Source of the DNA: Bacillota bacterium
Lineage (GTDB): Bacteria; Bacillota; Bacilli; Paenibacillales; Paenibacillaceae
Direction of reading: 5' to 3'
Length of the DNA: 16,368 nt
Assembly (NCBI GenBank): GCA_023386495.1
Contig: JAEWJS010000042.1
Coordinates: forward strand, 1-16,368
Shown here: one piece after another, positions 1 to 6,948 of the stretch
Position numbering within the stretch: the stretch's first letter is position 1
Layout: every line of letters starts with the position of its first letter
Made by a program: the position numbers and the translations under genes
The notes under the pieces: generated by a model
The model's database searches: none
Told to the model about the DNA's origin: nothing
The model's input: only the letters and a program-made list of their open reading frames with translations

Positions 1-90
1 GACCAACCCACCGACCCACCGATTATGATGCGGCCCCTTTCAAACGAGATACCGAACAGTAATGCAGGCGTCCTACAGAAGAACAACACC

Positions 91-120
91 TTGACTTGTA
101 TACAAGAATACAAGTACAGT
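91..120 (+). promoter_or_regulatory. Promoter with palindromic GntR-type operator upstream of the uxu operon
   Basis: Positions 95-106 read CTTGTATACAAG, a perfect 12-bp palindrome, followed by a further half-site TACAAG at 109-114. FCD-type GntR regulators typically bind short palindromes built on GT-N-AC such as TTGTATACAA, so this is a natural autoregulatory operator. TTGACT (91-96) and TACAGT (115-120), 18 bp apart, form a plausible sigma-A promoter whose spacer is the palindrome, so bound repressor would block RNA polymerase. The sequence pattern is seen directly; its assignment to the adjacent regulator is inference from position. Confidence 0.6.
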
Positions 121-204
121 AGAAGAATAGAATCGCGTGCGGCGGCTTTCAACCTCATGCACGCAAGCAGCTTCAACCATTCTGCGCTAACGGAGGTGAT
201 TCCG

Positions 205-906
205 GTGTCCAGACTCTCTCCCCTGCAGGGGAATGGGCGAAGATCGCTGGGCGATCAGATCTACGAATCGATTCGCGAAGCGATCGTGTCGCTGCGCATG
301 GAGCCGGGTACGCTGGTGTACGAGAATGAACTGGCCGAGACGCTCGGCGTGAGCCGGACGCCGATCCGCGAAGCGATCCGGCTGCTCGTGAGCGAGCAAC
401 TGCTCGAAGTGCTTCCCCAGCGGGGCACGCGCATCGCGTTCATCTCCGAGCGCAAGGTCAGCGAAGCGCGCTTCATCCGCGAGCACCTGGAGCTCGGCGC
501 CTTCCGGCAGGTCGCCAAGCAGTGGAAGCAGCAGGACCGCACCCGCGAAGTCGATGCGATCCAGAAGCTTTTTCAAGAGCAGCGCATGGCCGCCGACATC
601 GGCGATATTGCGGTGTTCCTGCAGCTAGACGAGGCGTTCCATCGCACCGTCATGGAGATGACCGGCAACGAGACGCTGCTGCAAGTCATCGGCCATATGC
701 GGGCACATCTCAATCGATTGCGGTTCTTGGCCATTCGGGAATACCGCACGATGGGGCGCGTCATGGAAGAACACGAGCAACTGCTGGTCGCTCTGCAGGA
801 GGGTGACGAGCCGAAGACCGCGCTGCTGCTCGAGCAGCATATCGGCAAGCTGGATCAAGAGCTGCCGGAGCTGCGCCAAGCACATGCGGCATTTTTCAAG
901 GATTAA
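205..906 (+). CDS. GntR family transcriptional regulator, FadR/FCD subfamily
   Basis: This is a 233-aa DNA-binding regulator, the usual length for the FCD group. Residues about 10-77 form the winged helix, with the typical ENELAETLGVSRTPIREAIRLL recognition region. Residues about 85-225 form the all-helical FCD effector domain. Its probable metal/ligand residues are visible at D142, H146 (LDEAFH), H190 (EEHEQ) and H212 (EQHI). The GTG at 205 is chosen because GGAGGTGAT (192-200) lies just upstream. The frame stays open back to an ATG at 25, but that start has no ribosome site and would place the promoter and operator inside the gene. uxuA follows 47 bp later with no terminator between, so the regulator probably controls hexuronate use and responds to a sugar acid of that pathway. 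The effector is inferred, not visible. Confidence 0.9.
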   Translation: MSRLSPLQGNGRRSLGDQIYESIREAIVSLRMEPGTLVYENELAETLGVSRTPIREAIRLLVSEQLLEVLPQRGTRIAFISERKVSEARFIREHLELGAFRQVAKQWKQQDRTREVDAIQKLFQEQRMAADIGDIAVFLQLDEAFHRTVMEMTGNETLLQVIGHMRAHLNRLRFLAIREYRTMGRVMEEHEQLLVALQEGDEPKTALLLEQHIGKLDQELPELRQAHAAFFKD

Positions 907-953
907 CGCAACGCAACGCAACCAATCTTACTTCAAGGAAGGTGACGATCGAC

Positions 954-2033
954 ATGCGGATGGTATTCAGATGGTATGGCGAAGGCAATGACACGATTAC
1001 GCTGCAGCAGATCAAGCAGATTCCCGGCGTGGAAGGCATCGTATGGGCGCTGCATGACGTGCCTGCGGGCGAAGAATGGCCGATGGACAAGATCATGGCG
1101 TACAAGAAGCTGTCCGACGAGAGCGGGCTGCACCTGGACGTCGTCGAGAGCGTGAACGTGCACGAGGACATTAAGCTGGGTCTGCCGTCGCGCGACCTGT
1201 ATATCGATAACTACAAGAAGACGATCAAGAAGCTGGCGACGGTCGGCGTCAAGACGATCTGCTACAACTTCATGCCGGTCTTCGATTGGGCGCGCACGGA
1301 TCTCTTCAAGGAGATGGAAGACGGCTCGACCGCGCTCTTCTTCGAGAAGGCGCTTATCGATCAGATGGACCCGATGGAGCTCGTGCGCAAAATCGCATCG
1401 AACCCCGAACTGACGATGCCCGGCTGGGAGCCGGAGCGGCTCGAGCGGCTGTCGCAGTTGTTCGAAGCCTATAAGGACGTAACCGAAGAGCATCTGTGGG
1501 ACAATCTCCGTTACTTCCTCGAAGAAGTCGTGCCGGTTGCGGAGGAGAACGGCATCCGCATGGCGATCCATCCGGACGATCCGCCGTGGTCGATTTTTGG
1601 CTTGCCGCGCATCGTGACGAGCCAAGCCAACATTCGCCGCATCCTGCAGCTGGTCGACAGCCCTGCGAACGGCGTGACCCTGTGCAGCGGTTCGCTCGGC
1701 GCTAACCCGGCGAACGATATCCCGGCGATGGTGCGCGAATTCGCGGATCGCATTCCGTTCGCGCATATCCGCAACGTGCGCCGTTACGAGAACGGCGACT
1801 TCATCGAGACGTCGCACCGCACGCAGGACGGCTCGGTCGATATTACGGGCATCGTGAAGGCGTACCATGACGCGGGCTTCCAAGGCTATGCGCGTCCCGA
1901 TCATGGCCGGCATATCTGGGATGAGCAATGCCGTCCCGGCTACGGGCTCTATGACAGAGGACTGGGCATCATGTACTTGTGGGGACTATGGGACGCGTTC
2001 GAACGCCAAGCGAAGGGGGCAGCCAACCAATGA
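954..2033 (+). CDS. uxuA: Mannonate dehydratase
   Basis: This enzyme dehydrates D-mannonate to 2-keto-3-deoxy-D-gluconate (EC 4.2.1.8), a cytoplasmic step in the breakdown of glucuronate and fructuronate. The 359-aa product has the family's start (RMVFRWYGEGND) and the conserved IPGVEGIVWALHDVPAGE segment. The four expected metal ligands are present with family-like spacing: H206 (AIHPDDPPW), C244 (TLCSGSLG), H271 (FAHIRNV) and D316 (RPDHGRH). The start at ATG 954 has AAGGAAGGTGA about 10 nt upstream; an in-frame GTG at 942 lies inside that ribosome site and is less likely. The stop codon overlaps the start of the next gene. The gene follows its probable GntR regulator, and neither KDG kinase nor aldolase is in the window, so the pathway must be completed elsewhere. 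Confidence 0.95.
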   Translation: MRMVFRWYGEGNDTITLQQIKQIPGVEGIVWALHDVPAGEEWPMDKIMAYKKLSDESGLHLDVVESVNVHEDIKLGLPSRDLYIDNYKKTIKKLATVGVKTICYNFMPVFDWARTDLFKEMEDGSTALFFEKALIDQMDPMELVRKIASNPELTMPGWEPERLERLSQLFEAYKDVTEEHLWDNLRYFLEEVVPVAEENGIRMAIHPDDPPWSIFGLPRIVTSQANIRRILQLVDSPANGVTLCSGSLGANPANDIPAMVREFADRIPFAHIRNVRRYENGDFIETSHRTQDGSVDITGIVKAYHDAGFQGYARPDHGRHIWDEQCRPGYGLYDRGLGIMYLWGLWDAFERQAKGAANQ

Positions 2034-2881
2034 ATTATCCCATTCACGATAACCTAAGCGGCAAAATAGCGGTCATCACCGGAGGCAGCGGCGTCTTGTG
2101 CGCGGCAATGGCGAAGGAGCTGGGACGGCACGGGGTGAAGGTCGCCATATTGAACCGCACTGTAGAGAAGGGCGAGCAGGTGGCGGAGGAAATTCGCCAA
2201 GCAGGCGGTCAAGCGATCGCCGTCGCCTGCGACGTGCTCGACGCCGAGAGCGTGAAGCGTGCAGAGGCAACCGTGACGGAAGCGTTCGGAACGTGCGACA
2301 TTCTGATTAACGGCGCGGGCGGCAATCATCCGAAGGGGACGACGACGAACGAGACGTTCCGGCCCGAGGATCTGAACCAAGAAGGCGTCGCTACGTTCTT
2401 TGATCTAGAAGTGGCGGGCTTCAGCTATGTATTCGACCTGAACTTCATCGGTACGCTCATTCCGACGCAGATCTTTGCCAAGGGCATGGTAGGCAAGCCG
2501 GGAGCGACGGTCATCAACATGTCTTCGATGAGCGCGCCGAGCCCGATGACGAAGGTGCCGGCCTATAGCGCCGCGAAGGCGGCCATCGACAACTTTACGC
2601 AATGGCTAGCCGTGCACATGGCAGACAGCGGCATACGCGTGAACGCGATCGCGCCGGGCTTCTTCCTGACCGATCAGAATCGCCGCCTGCTGACCAACGA
2701 GGACGGGTCGCTCACCGCGCGAGCGGGCAAAATCATGACGCATACGCCGATGCGCCGCTTCGGGGAGCCGAGCGATCTGCTCGGCACGTTGATCTGGCTC
2801 GCGGACGACAGCATGTCCGGGTTCGTCACGGGCATTACGGTGCCGGTTGACGGCGGCTTCATGGCCTACTCCGGCGTATGA
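2030..2881 (+). CDS. SDR family oxidoreductase, probable D-mannonate oxidoreductase (fructuronate reductase)
   Basis: This is a 283-aa classical short-chain dehydrogenase with a Rossmann fold. The nucleotide-binding motif TGGSGVL spans residues 17-23, and an NGAGG motif replaces the usual NNAG. Catalytic residues are S166, Y179 and K183 (YSAAK), followed by the C-terminal PVDGGF. The ATG at 2030 overlaps the uxuA stop (ATGA), with AAGGGGG at 2013-2019 as ribosome site; this implies translational coupling. In Bacillus-type hexuronate clusters an SDR beside uxuA (YjmF/UxuB type) interconverts D-fructuronate and D-mannonate with NAD(H), and that role is inferred here from family and context. SDR sequence alone does not fix the substrate, so another sugar-acid dehydrogenase is possible. 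Confidence 0.88.
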   Translation: MNYPIHDNLSGKIAVITGGSGVLCAAMAKELGRHGVKVAILNRTVEKGEQVAEEIRQAGGQAIAVACDVLDAESVKRAEATVTEAFGTCDILINGAGGNHPKGTTTNETFRPEDLNQEGVATFFDLEVAGFSYVFDLNFIGTLIPTQIFAKGMVGKPGATVINMSSMSAPSPMTKVPAYSAAKAAIDNFTQWLAVHMADSGIRVNAIAPGFFLTDQNRRLLTNEDGSLTARAGKIMTHTPMRRFGEPSDLLGTLIWLADDSMSGFVTGITVPVDGGFMAYSGV

Positions 2882-2913
2882 TTCGGGCGTCAGCCCCCTG
2901 CTGGATTTGAAAC

Positions 2914-2950
2914 CTTCGGTAAATTATGCAAGTATATATACTATCCGAAG
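2914..2950 (+). promoter_or_regulatory. Nested palindromes between the uxu operon and the lipoprotein gene
   Basis: CTTCGG (2914-2919) and CCGAAG (2945-2950) are inverted repeats enclosing AGTATATATACT (2931-2942), a perfect 12-bp palindrome. There is no T-run, so this is not a standard terminator. TATACT at 2937-2942 could be a -10 box for the lipoprotein gene, but no convincing -35 box is present 17 bp upstream. It could be an operator, a promoter region or an RNA hairpin; the sequence does not decide. Confidence 0.35.
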
Positions 2951-2974
2951 TGCTTAGGGGGTTGGTCGTTAGAC

Positions 2975-3430
2975 ATGAATCGGATAATATCGCTGGTTCT
3001 TCTTGTCTTCGTCCTCGTCTTGCCGGGATGCTCGCTCATGGATGGCATCCAGCAAGTGGACCAGACACTGGACTATGTGAACGGTGCCACAGCCTATGTG
3101 ACCGACGCGGCTGCATGGGCAGAGAGCATTCCGGTTCAAGCCGAACAGGCGATGCTCGTGCCGGAAGCCCGCGATGCGCTCATTATGAAGCTCGAGCAGA
3201 TCATGACGGAGATCCAGACCTTCAATAACCTCGACGCGCCGGCTGTCGCGCAGCAACTGCATGAACAGATCGTTGTGTACAACGAGAATCTGCAGCAGGA
3301 AATCAGCGTCTATCTGGAGAACCTGAAGCAGAATGTGATCGATCCGCTTGCGCTCCAGGATACGCGGATCGTCGAGCTGTTCCAGCAGATTGGGCAGACG
3401 ATAGGATCCCTGAAGGAACTCGGCCAATAG
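2975..3430 (+). CDS. DUF6376-like lipoprotein
   Basis: This 151-aa secreted protein has a lipoprotein signal: M-N-R, a hydrophobic core (residues 4-16) and a lipobox LPGC, with C19 as the lipidated residue. The mature part is helical and rich in Gln, Glu and Ala. Segments such as LDYVNGATAYVTDAA and IQTFNNLDAPAVAQQLHEQIVVYNE match my recollection of the small Bacillus/Paenibacillus DUF6376 lipoproteins, whose function is unknown. It should be anchored on the outer face of the cell membrane. The ATG has AGGGGG (2956-2961) about 13 nt upstream, which is rather distant. It appears to be a single-gene unit between the uxu operon and an intergenic repeat region. The lipoprotein nature is clear from sequence; the DUF assignment is from memory of the family. 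Confidence 0.8.
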   Translation: MNRIISLVLLVFVLVLPGCSLMDGIQQVDQTLDYVNGATAYVTDAAAWAESIPVQAEQAMLVPEARDALIMKLEQIMTEIQTFNNLDAPAVAQQLHEQIVVYNENLQQEISVYLENLKQNVIDPLALQDTRIVELFQQIGQTIGSLKELGQ

Positions 3431-3437
3431 GACCGAT

Positions 3438-3641
3438 TGTGATCGCGATGCAATGCTACGAGGCATACTCGACGTCGAATCTTGAACGCTGGCGAAAATA
3501 GCATATGCTTCCGATGCGGCGTTTCTTACGAAACGCTTGAGGTACTCACGTAGTTCTGACTACGCTCCGTTCCTCATTTTCTACCATCGTCCAACCTTCT
3601 CGGCGCTGACAATCGGTCTGATCGCGTGTGATCGCGATGCA
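3438..3641 (+). repeat. 15-bp direct repeat flanking a structured intergenic segment
   Basis: TGTGATCGCGATGCA occurs at 3438-3452 and again at 3627-3641. The similarity extends to 19 of 22 positions when 3431-3452 is aligned with 3620-3641. The roughly 174 bp between the copies hold two hairpins (3519-3536 and 3538-3576), a palindrome AGCATATGCT (3500-3509) and no convincing gene. The arrangement looks like an intergenic repeat or small inserted element. Whether it recurs in the genome cannot be seen from this window. Confidence 0.6.
3519..3576 (+). repeat. Two consecutive hairpins in the 3431-3665 intergenic region
   Basis: Hairpin 1 (3519-3536) is GCGTTTC-TTAC-GAAACGC, a perfect 7-bp stem with a 4-nt loop. 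Hairpin 2 (3538-3576) has an outer stem TGAGG/CCTCA (3538-3542, 3572-3576), an internal loop, and an inner stem CGTAGT/ACTACG around the loop TCTG (3549-3564). Neither is followed by a long T-run (only TTTT at 3577-3580). A weak terminator for the lipoprotein gene is possible, but an intergenic palindromic repeat fits better. Confidence 0.55.
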
Positions 3642-3665
3642 TATTGAAGTGGAGGAAGGCAATCG

Positions 3666-3944
3666 ATGAACATTACGGTACGGCATGCGCAGATGACGCA
3701 TAGCAAGGCGGACGGCTATGTGGGCAAAGTGATTTTCGAAGTGGAAGGCCACAAGCATGCTTACGAGATTACGCTGCACAGCAAGAGCACGAAGGATTGG
3801 GCATACGGGTTGTTCTACTCAGGGGAGTCCGGCAGCGAGGAAGAACTGTTCGCCGTCGAAGATTATCTCGAGGAGAATGACGAAGCGTACTTGGCGCTTG
3901 TCCAGGCCGCGCGCGACGCCTTGCAGCCATCCGAATCGCAATAG
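3666..3944 (+). CDS. Small conserved-looking protein of unknown function (92 aa)
   Basis: I do not recognise the family. The 92-aa product begins with a probable beta-rich half (NITVRHAQMTH..., VGKVIFEVEGHKHAYEITLHS). It ends with an acidic helical half (EEELFAVEDYLEENDEAYLALVQAARDAL). There is no signal peptide, membrane segment or cysteine, so it should be cytoplasmic. A good ribosome site, GGAGGAAGG (3651-3659), precedes the ATG, and a strong terminator follows 22 bp after the stop, so it is very probably a real gene. Codon use resembles that of its neighbours. It appears to be transcribed on its own, starting somewhere in the structured region upstream. Confidence 0.75.
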   Translation: MNITVRHAQMTHSKADGYVGKVIFEVEGHKHAYEITLHSKSTKDWAYGLFYSGESGSEEELFAVEDYLEENDEAYLALVQAARDALQPSESQ

Positions 3945-3966
3945 CAGCAGCCAGCACGTCACGCAT

Positions 3967-4008
3967 AAGCTCCCGCATGCGGCAATCCGCCGCATGCGGG
4001 AGCTTTTT
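3967..4008 (+). terminator. Rho-independent terminator after the 92-aa gene
   Basis: AAGCTCCCGCATGCGG (3967-3982) pairs perfectly with its complement at 3990-4005; including C3983-G3989, the stem is 17 bp with a 5-nt loop. The T-run TTTTT (4004-4008) overlaps the end of the stem. The A-rich left foot is short, so termination on the plus strand is the main expectation. Confidence 0.9.
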
Positions 4009-4142
4009 ATCGCGGTGCAGTCATATCGCGGTAACGAGGCGCTTACATTAGGAATGAGTGGATCCAATGCCGTCTGATTCATGCCGCAGCCGCCACGGGT
4101 AAGGAAGGTAGAATAGAATGCGATGGAGGGTGATGTAGAAGC

Positions 4143-4541
4143 ATGGACACCATCGTCGTCAAGCGCGCATCGTTGCAAGACTCGGACCATGTAAGGGATT
4201 TATTGCAGCTAGCCAGGCATGACCGTGTCGTCGACAGGAGTCGCGCTGCGGCAGCCGAATCGATCGAGGAGCAGGATATCGTGCTTGTAGCCGTCCAATG
4301 CATGCGCGGCGTGCTGCATTACTTGGGTTACGCGCAGCTCTGCCCCAGCATTGGGGAGCAGGGCGACAAGGAGTGGACGCTTGGCGAGATATTCGTCTTG
4401 CCCGACGCGGAACGACACCATGTCGAACAGGCGCTGCTCATGGCGGTCTCGAAATATATGAAGCGCTTCGATGGCATCGAGACGCTCCATGAGCCGAGCC
4501 GAAGCGCAATCGCACCGTTGCCTTATGCCGAGAATGCATGA
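4143..4541 (+). CDS. GNAT-like protein, probably degenerate acetyltransferase
   Basis: The 132-aa product resembles a small GNAT N-acetyltransferase. It has a first strand and helix (IVVKRASLQDSDHVRDLLQLA), central strands around IVLVAVQ and YLGYAQLCPS, and a motif-A-like strand, WTLGEIFVLPDAERHHVEQALL. The expected acetyl-CoA loop (Q/R-x-x-G-x-G/A) is not recognisable: where glycines would lie the sequence is ERHHVE. It may therefore bind another ligand or be inactive, and the fold call itself is tentative. The ATG at 4143 is supported by GGAGGGTGAT (4125-4134). The gene sits alone between two terminators, so it is a one-gene transcript. The C-terminal tail (EPSRSAIAPLPYAENA) looks disordered. 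Confidence 0.6.
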   Translation: MDTIVVKRASLQDSDHVRDLLQLARHDRVVDRSRAAAAESIEEQDIVLVAVQCMRGVLHYLGYAQLCPSIGEQGDKEWTLGEIFVLPDAERHHVEQALLMAVSKYMKRFDGIETLHEPSRSAIAPLPYAENA

Positions 4542-4557
4542 ATAGACATTCGTCACG

Positions 4558-4581
4558 GCCGCCCGACAAGGGCGGCTTTTT
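4558..4581 (+). terminator. Rho-independent terminator after the GNAT-like gene
   Basis: GCCGCCC (4558-4564), loop GACAA, GGGCGGC (4570-4576), then TTTTT (4577-4581). This is a compact canonical terminator, 16 bp after the stop codon of the GNAT-like gene. Confidence 0.9.
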
Positions 4582-4649
4582 GCATGAGACGGAAGGATCA
4601 TGTCGATTCGTGGCGAATTCATTATTACGAAAGGAGAGTGGCGTGAAGC

Positions 4650-6506
4650 ATGCTGAACGTTCTGGGCAAGGCGCTTGATTTGACCGCAACGATCGTCGTA
4701 TTGGCCATTCCGATTGGGGTAGTCGGCTTATACTTCTGGGATCGCTATATGCAGAAGCAGCACTCGATTCTGAAGACGCATCCGATCATCGGTCGGTTCC
4801 GTTATATATTCGAGGCATTGGGGCCTGAGCTGCGCCAATACTTCATCTGGGGAGATAAGGAAGGTCGCCCGATCGACCGGGATACGCAGGGTTACATCGC
4901 AAAAGCAGGCAAGTACGGATCGACGGTCATCGGATTCGGCTCGCGCAGAGATTTCTCGCAAGAAGGCTTCTTCCTGAGCAACTCGATGTTTCCTCGCAAT
5001 ATGGATGAGCTGGCCGTGGACCAATCGCGCCCTATTACGACGACCTATAAGTATCAGATTATGAAGGAAGGTCTAGTATCGCGTAAGGAGAAAAGGTATC
5101 AGACGACCGCATTGCCTTGGCTGCTCGCTGACGAGCATGCTGTCGTCATCGGCGCGTACAACAAGGTTAGGCAGCCTTATCATGCGAAGGGTTTCATCGG
5201 CATATCGGCGATGAGCTTCGGCTCGCTATCCGACCATGCGGTCATGGCGCTCGCGCAAGGAAGCGCCATTGCCTCCGGCAGCTGGATGAATACGGGCGAG
5301 GGCGGGATCTCGCCCTATCATCTGTCCAAGATCTATGAGCTGCTGGACGACGGCCGCTCCGAAGTGCCCGCGCAAGCGGAAGAGGCGGCCGTCTATGCGC
5401 TGCTTCAGAAGCGCAGGCTCGTCTCGAACTTCGAGATCGCCAAGGAGCTCAGCCATCTCGAATACGATTCGATGGACGTGTTCGAGCTAGACAAGAATCC
5501 CTATGTGCAAGCCGTCGAGCGGTTGGTTGCCGAGGGTTCGGTGGTACGCAAGGAGACGGACCTGATCTATCAGGTCGGCTCTGCCAAGAACGGTGCCAGA
5601 CGGGATGAGCTGGGAACGTTCGATGCCGAGATGTTCACGATGACCGCTGGCCGTCCGGAGGTGAAGCTGATCGAGGTGAAGCTCGCGCAGGGCGCCAAGG
5701 TACGGGGAGGCAAGCTGCCGAAGAGCAAGCTGACGCCGATGATCCGGCGAATTCGCGGCATTCCGATGGACTGGGACCGCGACGTGGAATCGCCGAATCG
5801 CTTCACGGACTTTAGCGACATGCCGTCGCTGTTCGCCTTCATCGAGAAGCTCCGGGACTTGTCCGGCAAGCCGGTCGGCATCAAGATCGTGGCAGGCAGC
5901 GAGATGGCCGTCGAGGAACTGGCCGCGCATATGCTGGAGACCGGCAGCGGGCCGGACTTCATCACGGTCGACGGCGGCGAGGGCGGCACCGGCGCGACCT
6001 ATATGGAGATGGCGGATTCGCTCGGCTTGCCGCTCTATTCCGCATTGCTCATCGTCGACAACACGCTGCGGCGGTACGGCGTTCGCGAGCGCGTGAAGGT
6101 GTTCGCGAGCGGGATGCTGGCGACGGCGGACAAGATGGCCGTTGCGCTGGCCTTCGGTGCCGACCTGGTCAATGTGGCGCGGGCGGCGATGAATACGATC
6201 GGTTGCATCAATGCGTTGAAGTGCAACACCAACGAGTGCCCGACCGGCGTTACGAGCCATAAGCCGGAGTTGAAGCAAGGGCTCGTCATCGAGGAGAAAA
6301 GATATCGCACGGCGAATTACATCGCGACGCTGCGGGAGGGCGTGTTCATGCTGGCCGCGTCCTGCGGGCTCGAGTCGCCTGTCCAATTCGAACGTCAGCA
6401 CGTAACCTTCAAGGACAGGAATGCTGCCGCGACGCGAATGGATCGGTTATCGCCATACCCGTCTGCAACCGACTCCCAGCCGATCCAGATCGTCAAGACG
6501 TCTTAA
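4650..6506 (+). CDS. Membrane-anchored FMN-binding glutamate synthase-like oxidoreductase (GltB domain, YerD type)
   Basis: The 618-aa protein has one N-terminal membrane helix (residues about 10-30), then a glutamate synthase central/FMN domain on the cytoplasmic side. Family signatures are NTGEGGISPYHL, the FMN/substrate loop DGGEGGTGA (441-449) and a 3Fe-4S motif C519-x5-C525-x4-C530 followed by PTG. The N-terminal glutaminase domain and C-terminal beta-helix of full GltB are absent, as in the stand-alone YerD family, so the true substrate is unknown. Residues about 226-303 are an extra segment inserted between GGISPYHL and LIYQVGSAKNGAR; it looks like a winged helix and would explain a length above the roughly 525 aa I recall for YerD. 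AAAGGAGAG lies about 12 nt before ATG 4650. The ASCH gene follows 67 bp later, probably in the same operon. Confidence 0.88.
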   Translation: MLNVLGKALDLTATIVVLAIPIGVVGLYFWDRYMQKQHSILKTHPIIGRFRYIFEALGPELRQYFIWGDKEGRPIDRDTQGYIAKAGKYGSTVIGFGSRRDFSQEGFFLSNSMFPRNMDELAVDQSRPITTTYKYQIMKEGLVSRKEKRYQTTALPWLLADEHAVVIGAYNKVRQPYHAKGFIGISAMSFGSLSDHAVMALAQGSAIASGSWMNTGEGGISPYHLSKIYELLDDGRSEVPAQAEEAAVYALLQKRRLVSNFEIAKELSHLEYDSMDVFELDKNPYVQAVERLVAEGSVVRKETDLIYQVGSAKNGARRDELGTFDAEMFTMTAGRPEVKLIEVKLAQGAKVRGGKLPKSKLTPMIRRIRGIPMDWDRDVESPNRFTDFSDMPSLFAFIEKLRDLSGKPVGIKIVAGSEMAVEELAAHMLETGSGPDFITVDGGEGGTGATYMEMADSLGLPLYSALLIVDNTLRRYGVRERVKVFASGMLATADKMAVALAFGADLVNVARAAMNTIGCINALKCNTNECPTGVTSHKPELKQGLVIEEKRYRTANYIATLREGVFMLAASCGLESPVQFERQHVTFKDRNAAATRMDRLSPYPSATDSQPIQIVKTS

Positions 6507-6573
6507 CTTCACGCGGGCGAGTATCACTCAGGCCGCAAATGGGGTAAGATGGGACGAGGAGGGTGATCCTGGC

Positions 6574-6930
6574 ATGAGTAATCCAAGCAACAGCGGGCAG
6601 GCATTGCCGCCGAAGACCTGCACGATCGACCGATTAATAACGGTACAGGCCGACATCGACCGCGTGCTCGCCGGCACGAAGACGGCAACGCGGCGTAACG
6701 GACGCTACGCGGATGCAGGCGAAATTATGACGCTTAAGGACCGCTCGTATGTGGTCGAGCGCGTCTACGAGCAGACGCTGGGCGAACTGACGGATGCACA
6801 CGCCGTGCAGGAAGGATATCCGAACGTCGAAGCTTATAAGCAAGCGATCTTGTCCTTCCATCCGGGCATGCCGTGGCTTCCGCACATGCGCGTGTGGGTG
6901 CATGAATTTCGACCTGTATCGGACCAATAA
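6574..6930 (+). CDS. ASCH domain-containing protein
   Basis: The 118-aa product carries an ASCH (PUA-like) fold over residues about 17-113. It includes the family-typical VLAGTKTATRR (31-41; K36 and R40/R41 are likely functional), the YADAGE turn, and the closing MRVWVHEFRPV strand. ASCH proteins bind RNA or modified nucleosides; E. coli YqfB of this superfamily hydrolyses N4-acetylcytidine. Which activity this protein has is not visible. ATG 6574 is chosen because GGAGGGTGAT (6558-6567) precedes it by 6 nt. A longer frame beginning at 6421 would overlap the previous gene and has no ribosome site. It lies 67 bp after the GltB-like gene and 18 bp before the next gene, probably cotranscribed with both. 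Confidence 0.85.
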   Translation: MSNPSNSGQALPPKTCTIDRLITVQADIDRVLAGTKTATRRNGRYADAGEIMTLKDRSYVVERVYEQTLGELTDAHAVQEGYPNVEAYKQAILSFHPGMPWLPHMRVWVHEFRPVSDQ

Positions 6931-6948
6931 CGAGCTGGAGTGAATGAC

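Noticed and set aside
933..1928. Long open frame (331 aa) on the minus strand opposite uxuA
   Set aside because: It is antisense to a well-supported enzyme gene, is rich in Arg/His/Asp as expected from mirrored high-GC codons, and has no recognisable motif or ribosome site.
2926..3228. 100-aa plus-strand frame overlapping the lipoprotein gene
   Set aside because: It is an alternate frame of a protein with a clear lipobox; no ribosome site or motif.
5487..6401. Long open frame (304 aa) on the minus strand opposite the GltB-like gene
   Set aside because: It is a shadow of GC-rich codons on the other strand; its composition is unlike a real protein and it overlaps the Fe-S and FMN motifs of the true gene.
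6421..6573. Upstream extension of the ASCH gene into the end of the GltB-like gene
   Set aside because: No ribosome site at 6421, the extra residues are Arg/Ser-rich frame-shifted sequence, and a strong ribosome site marks ATG 6574.
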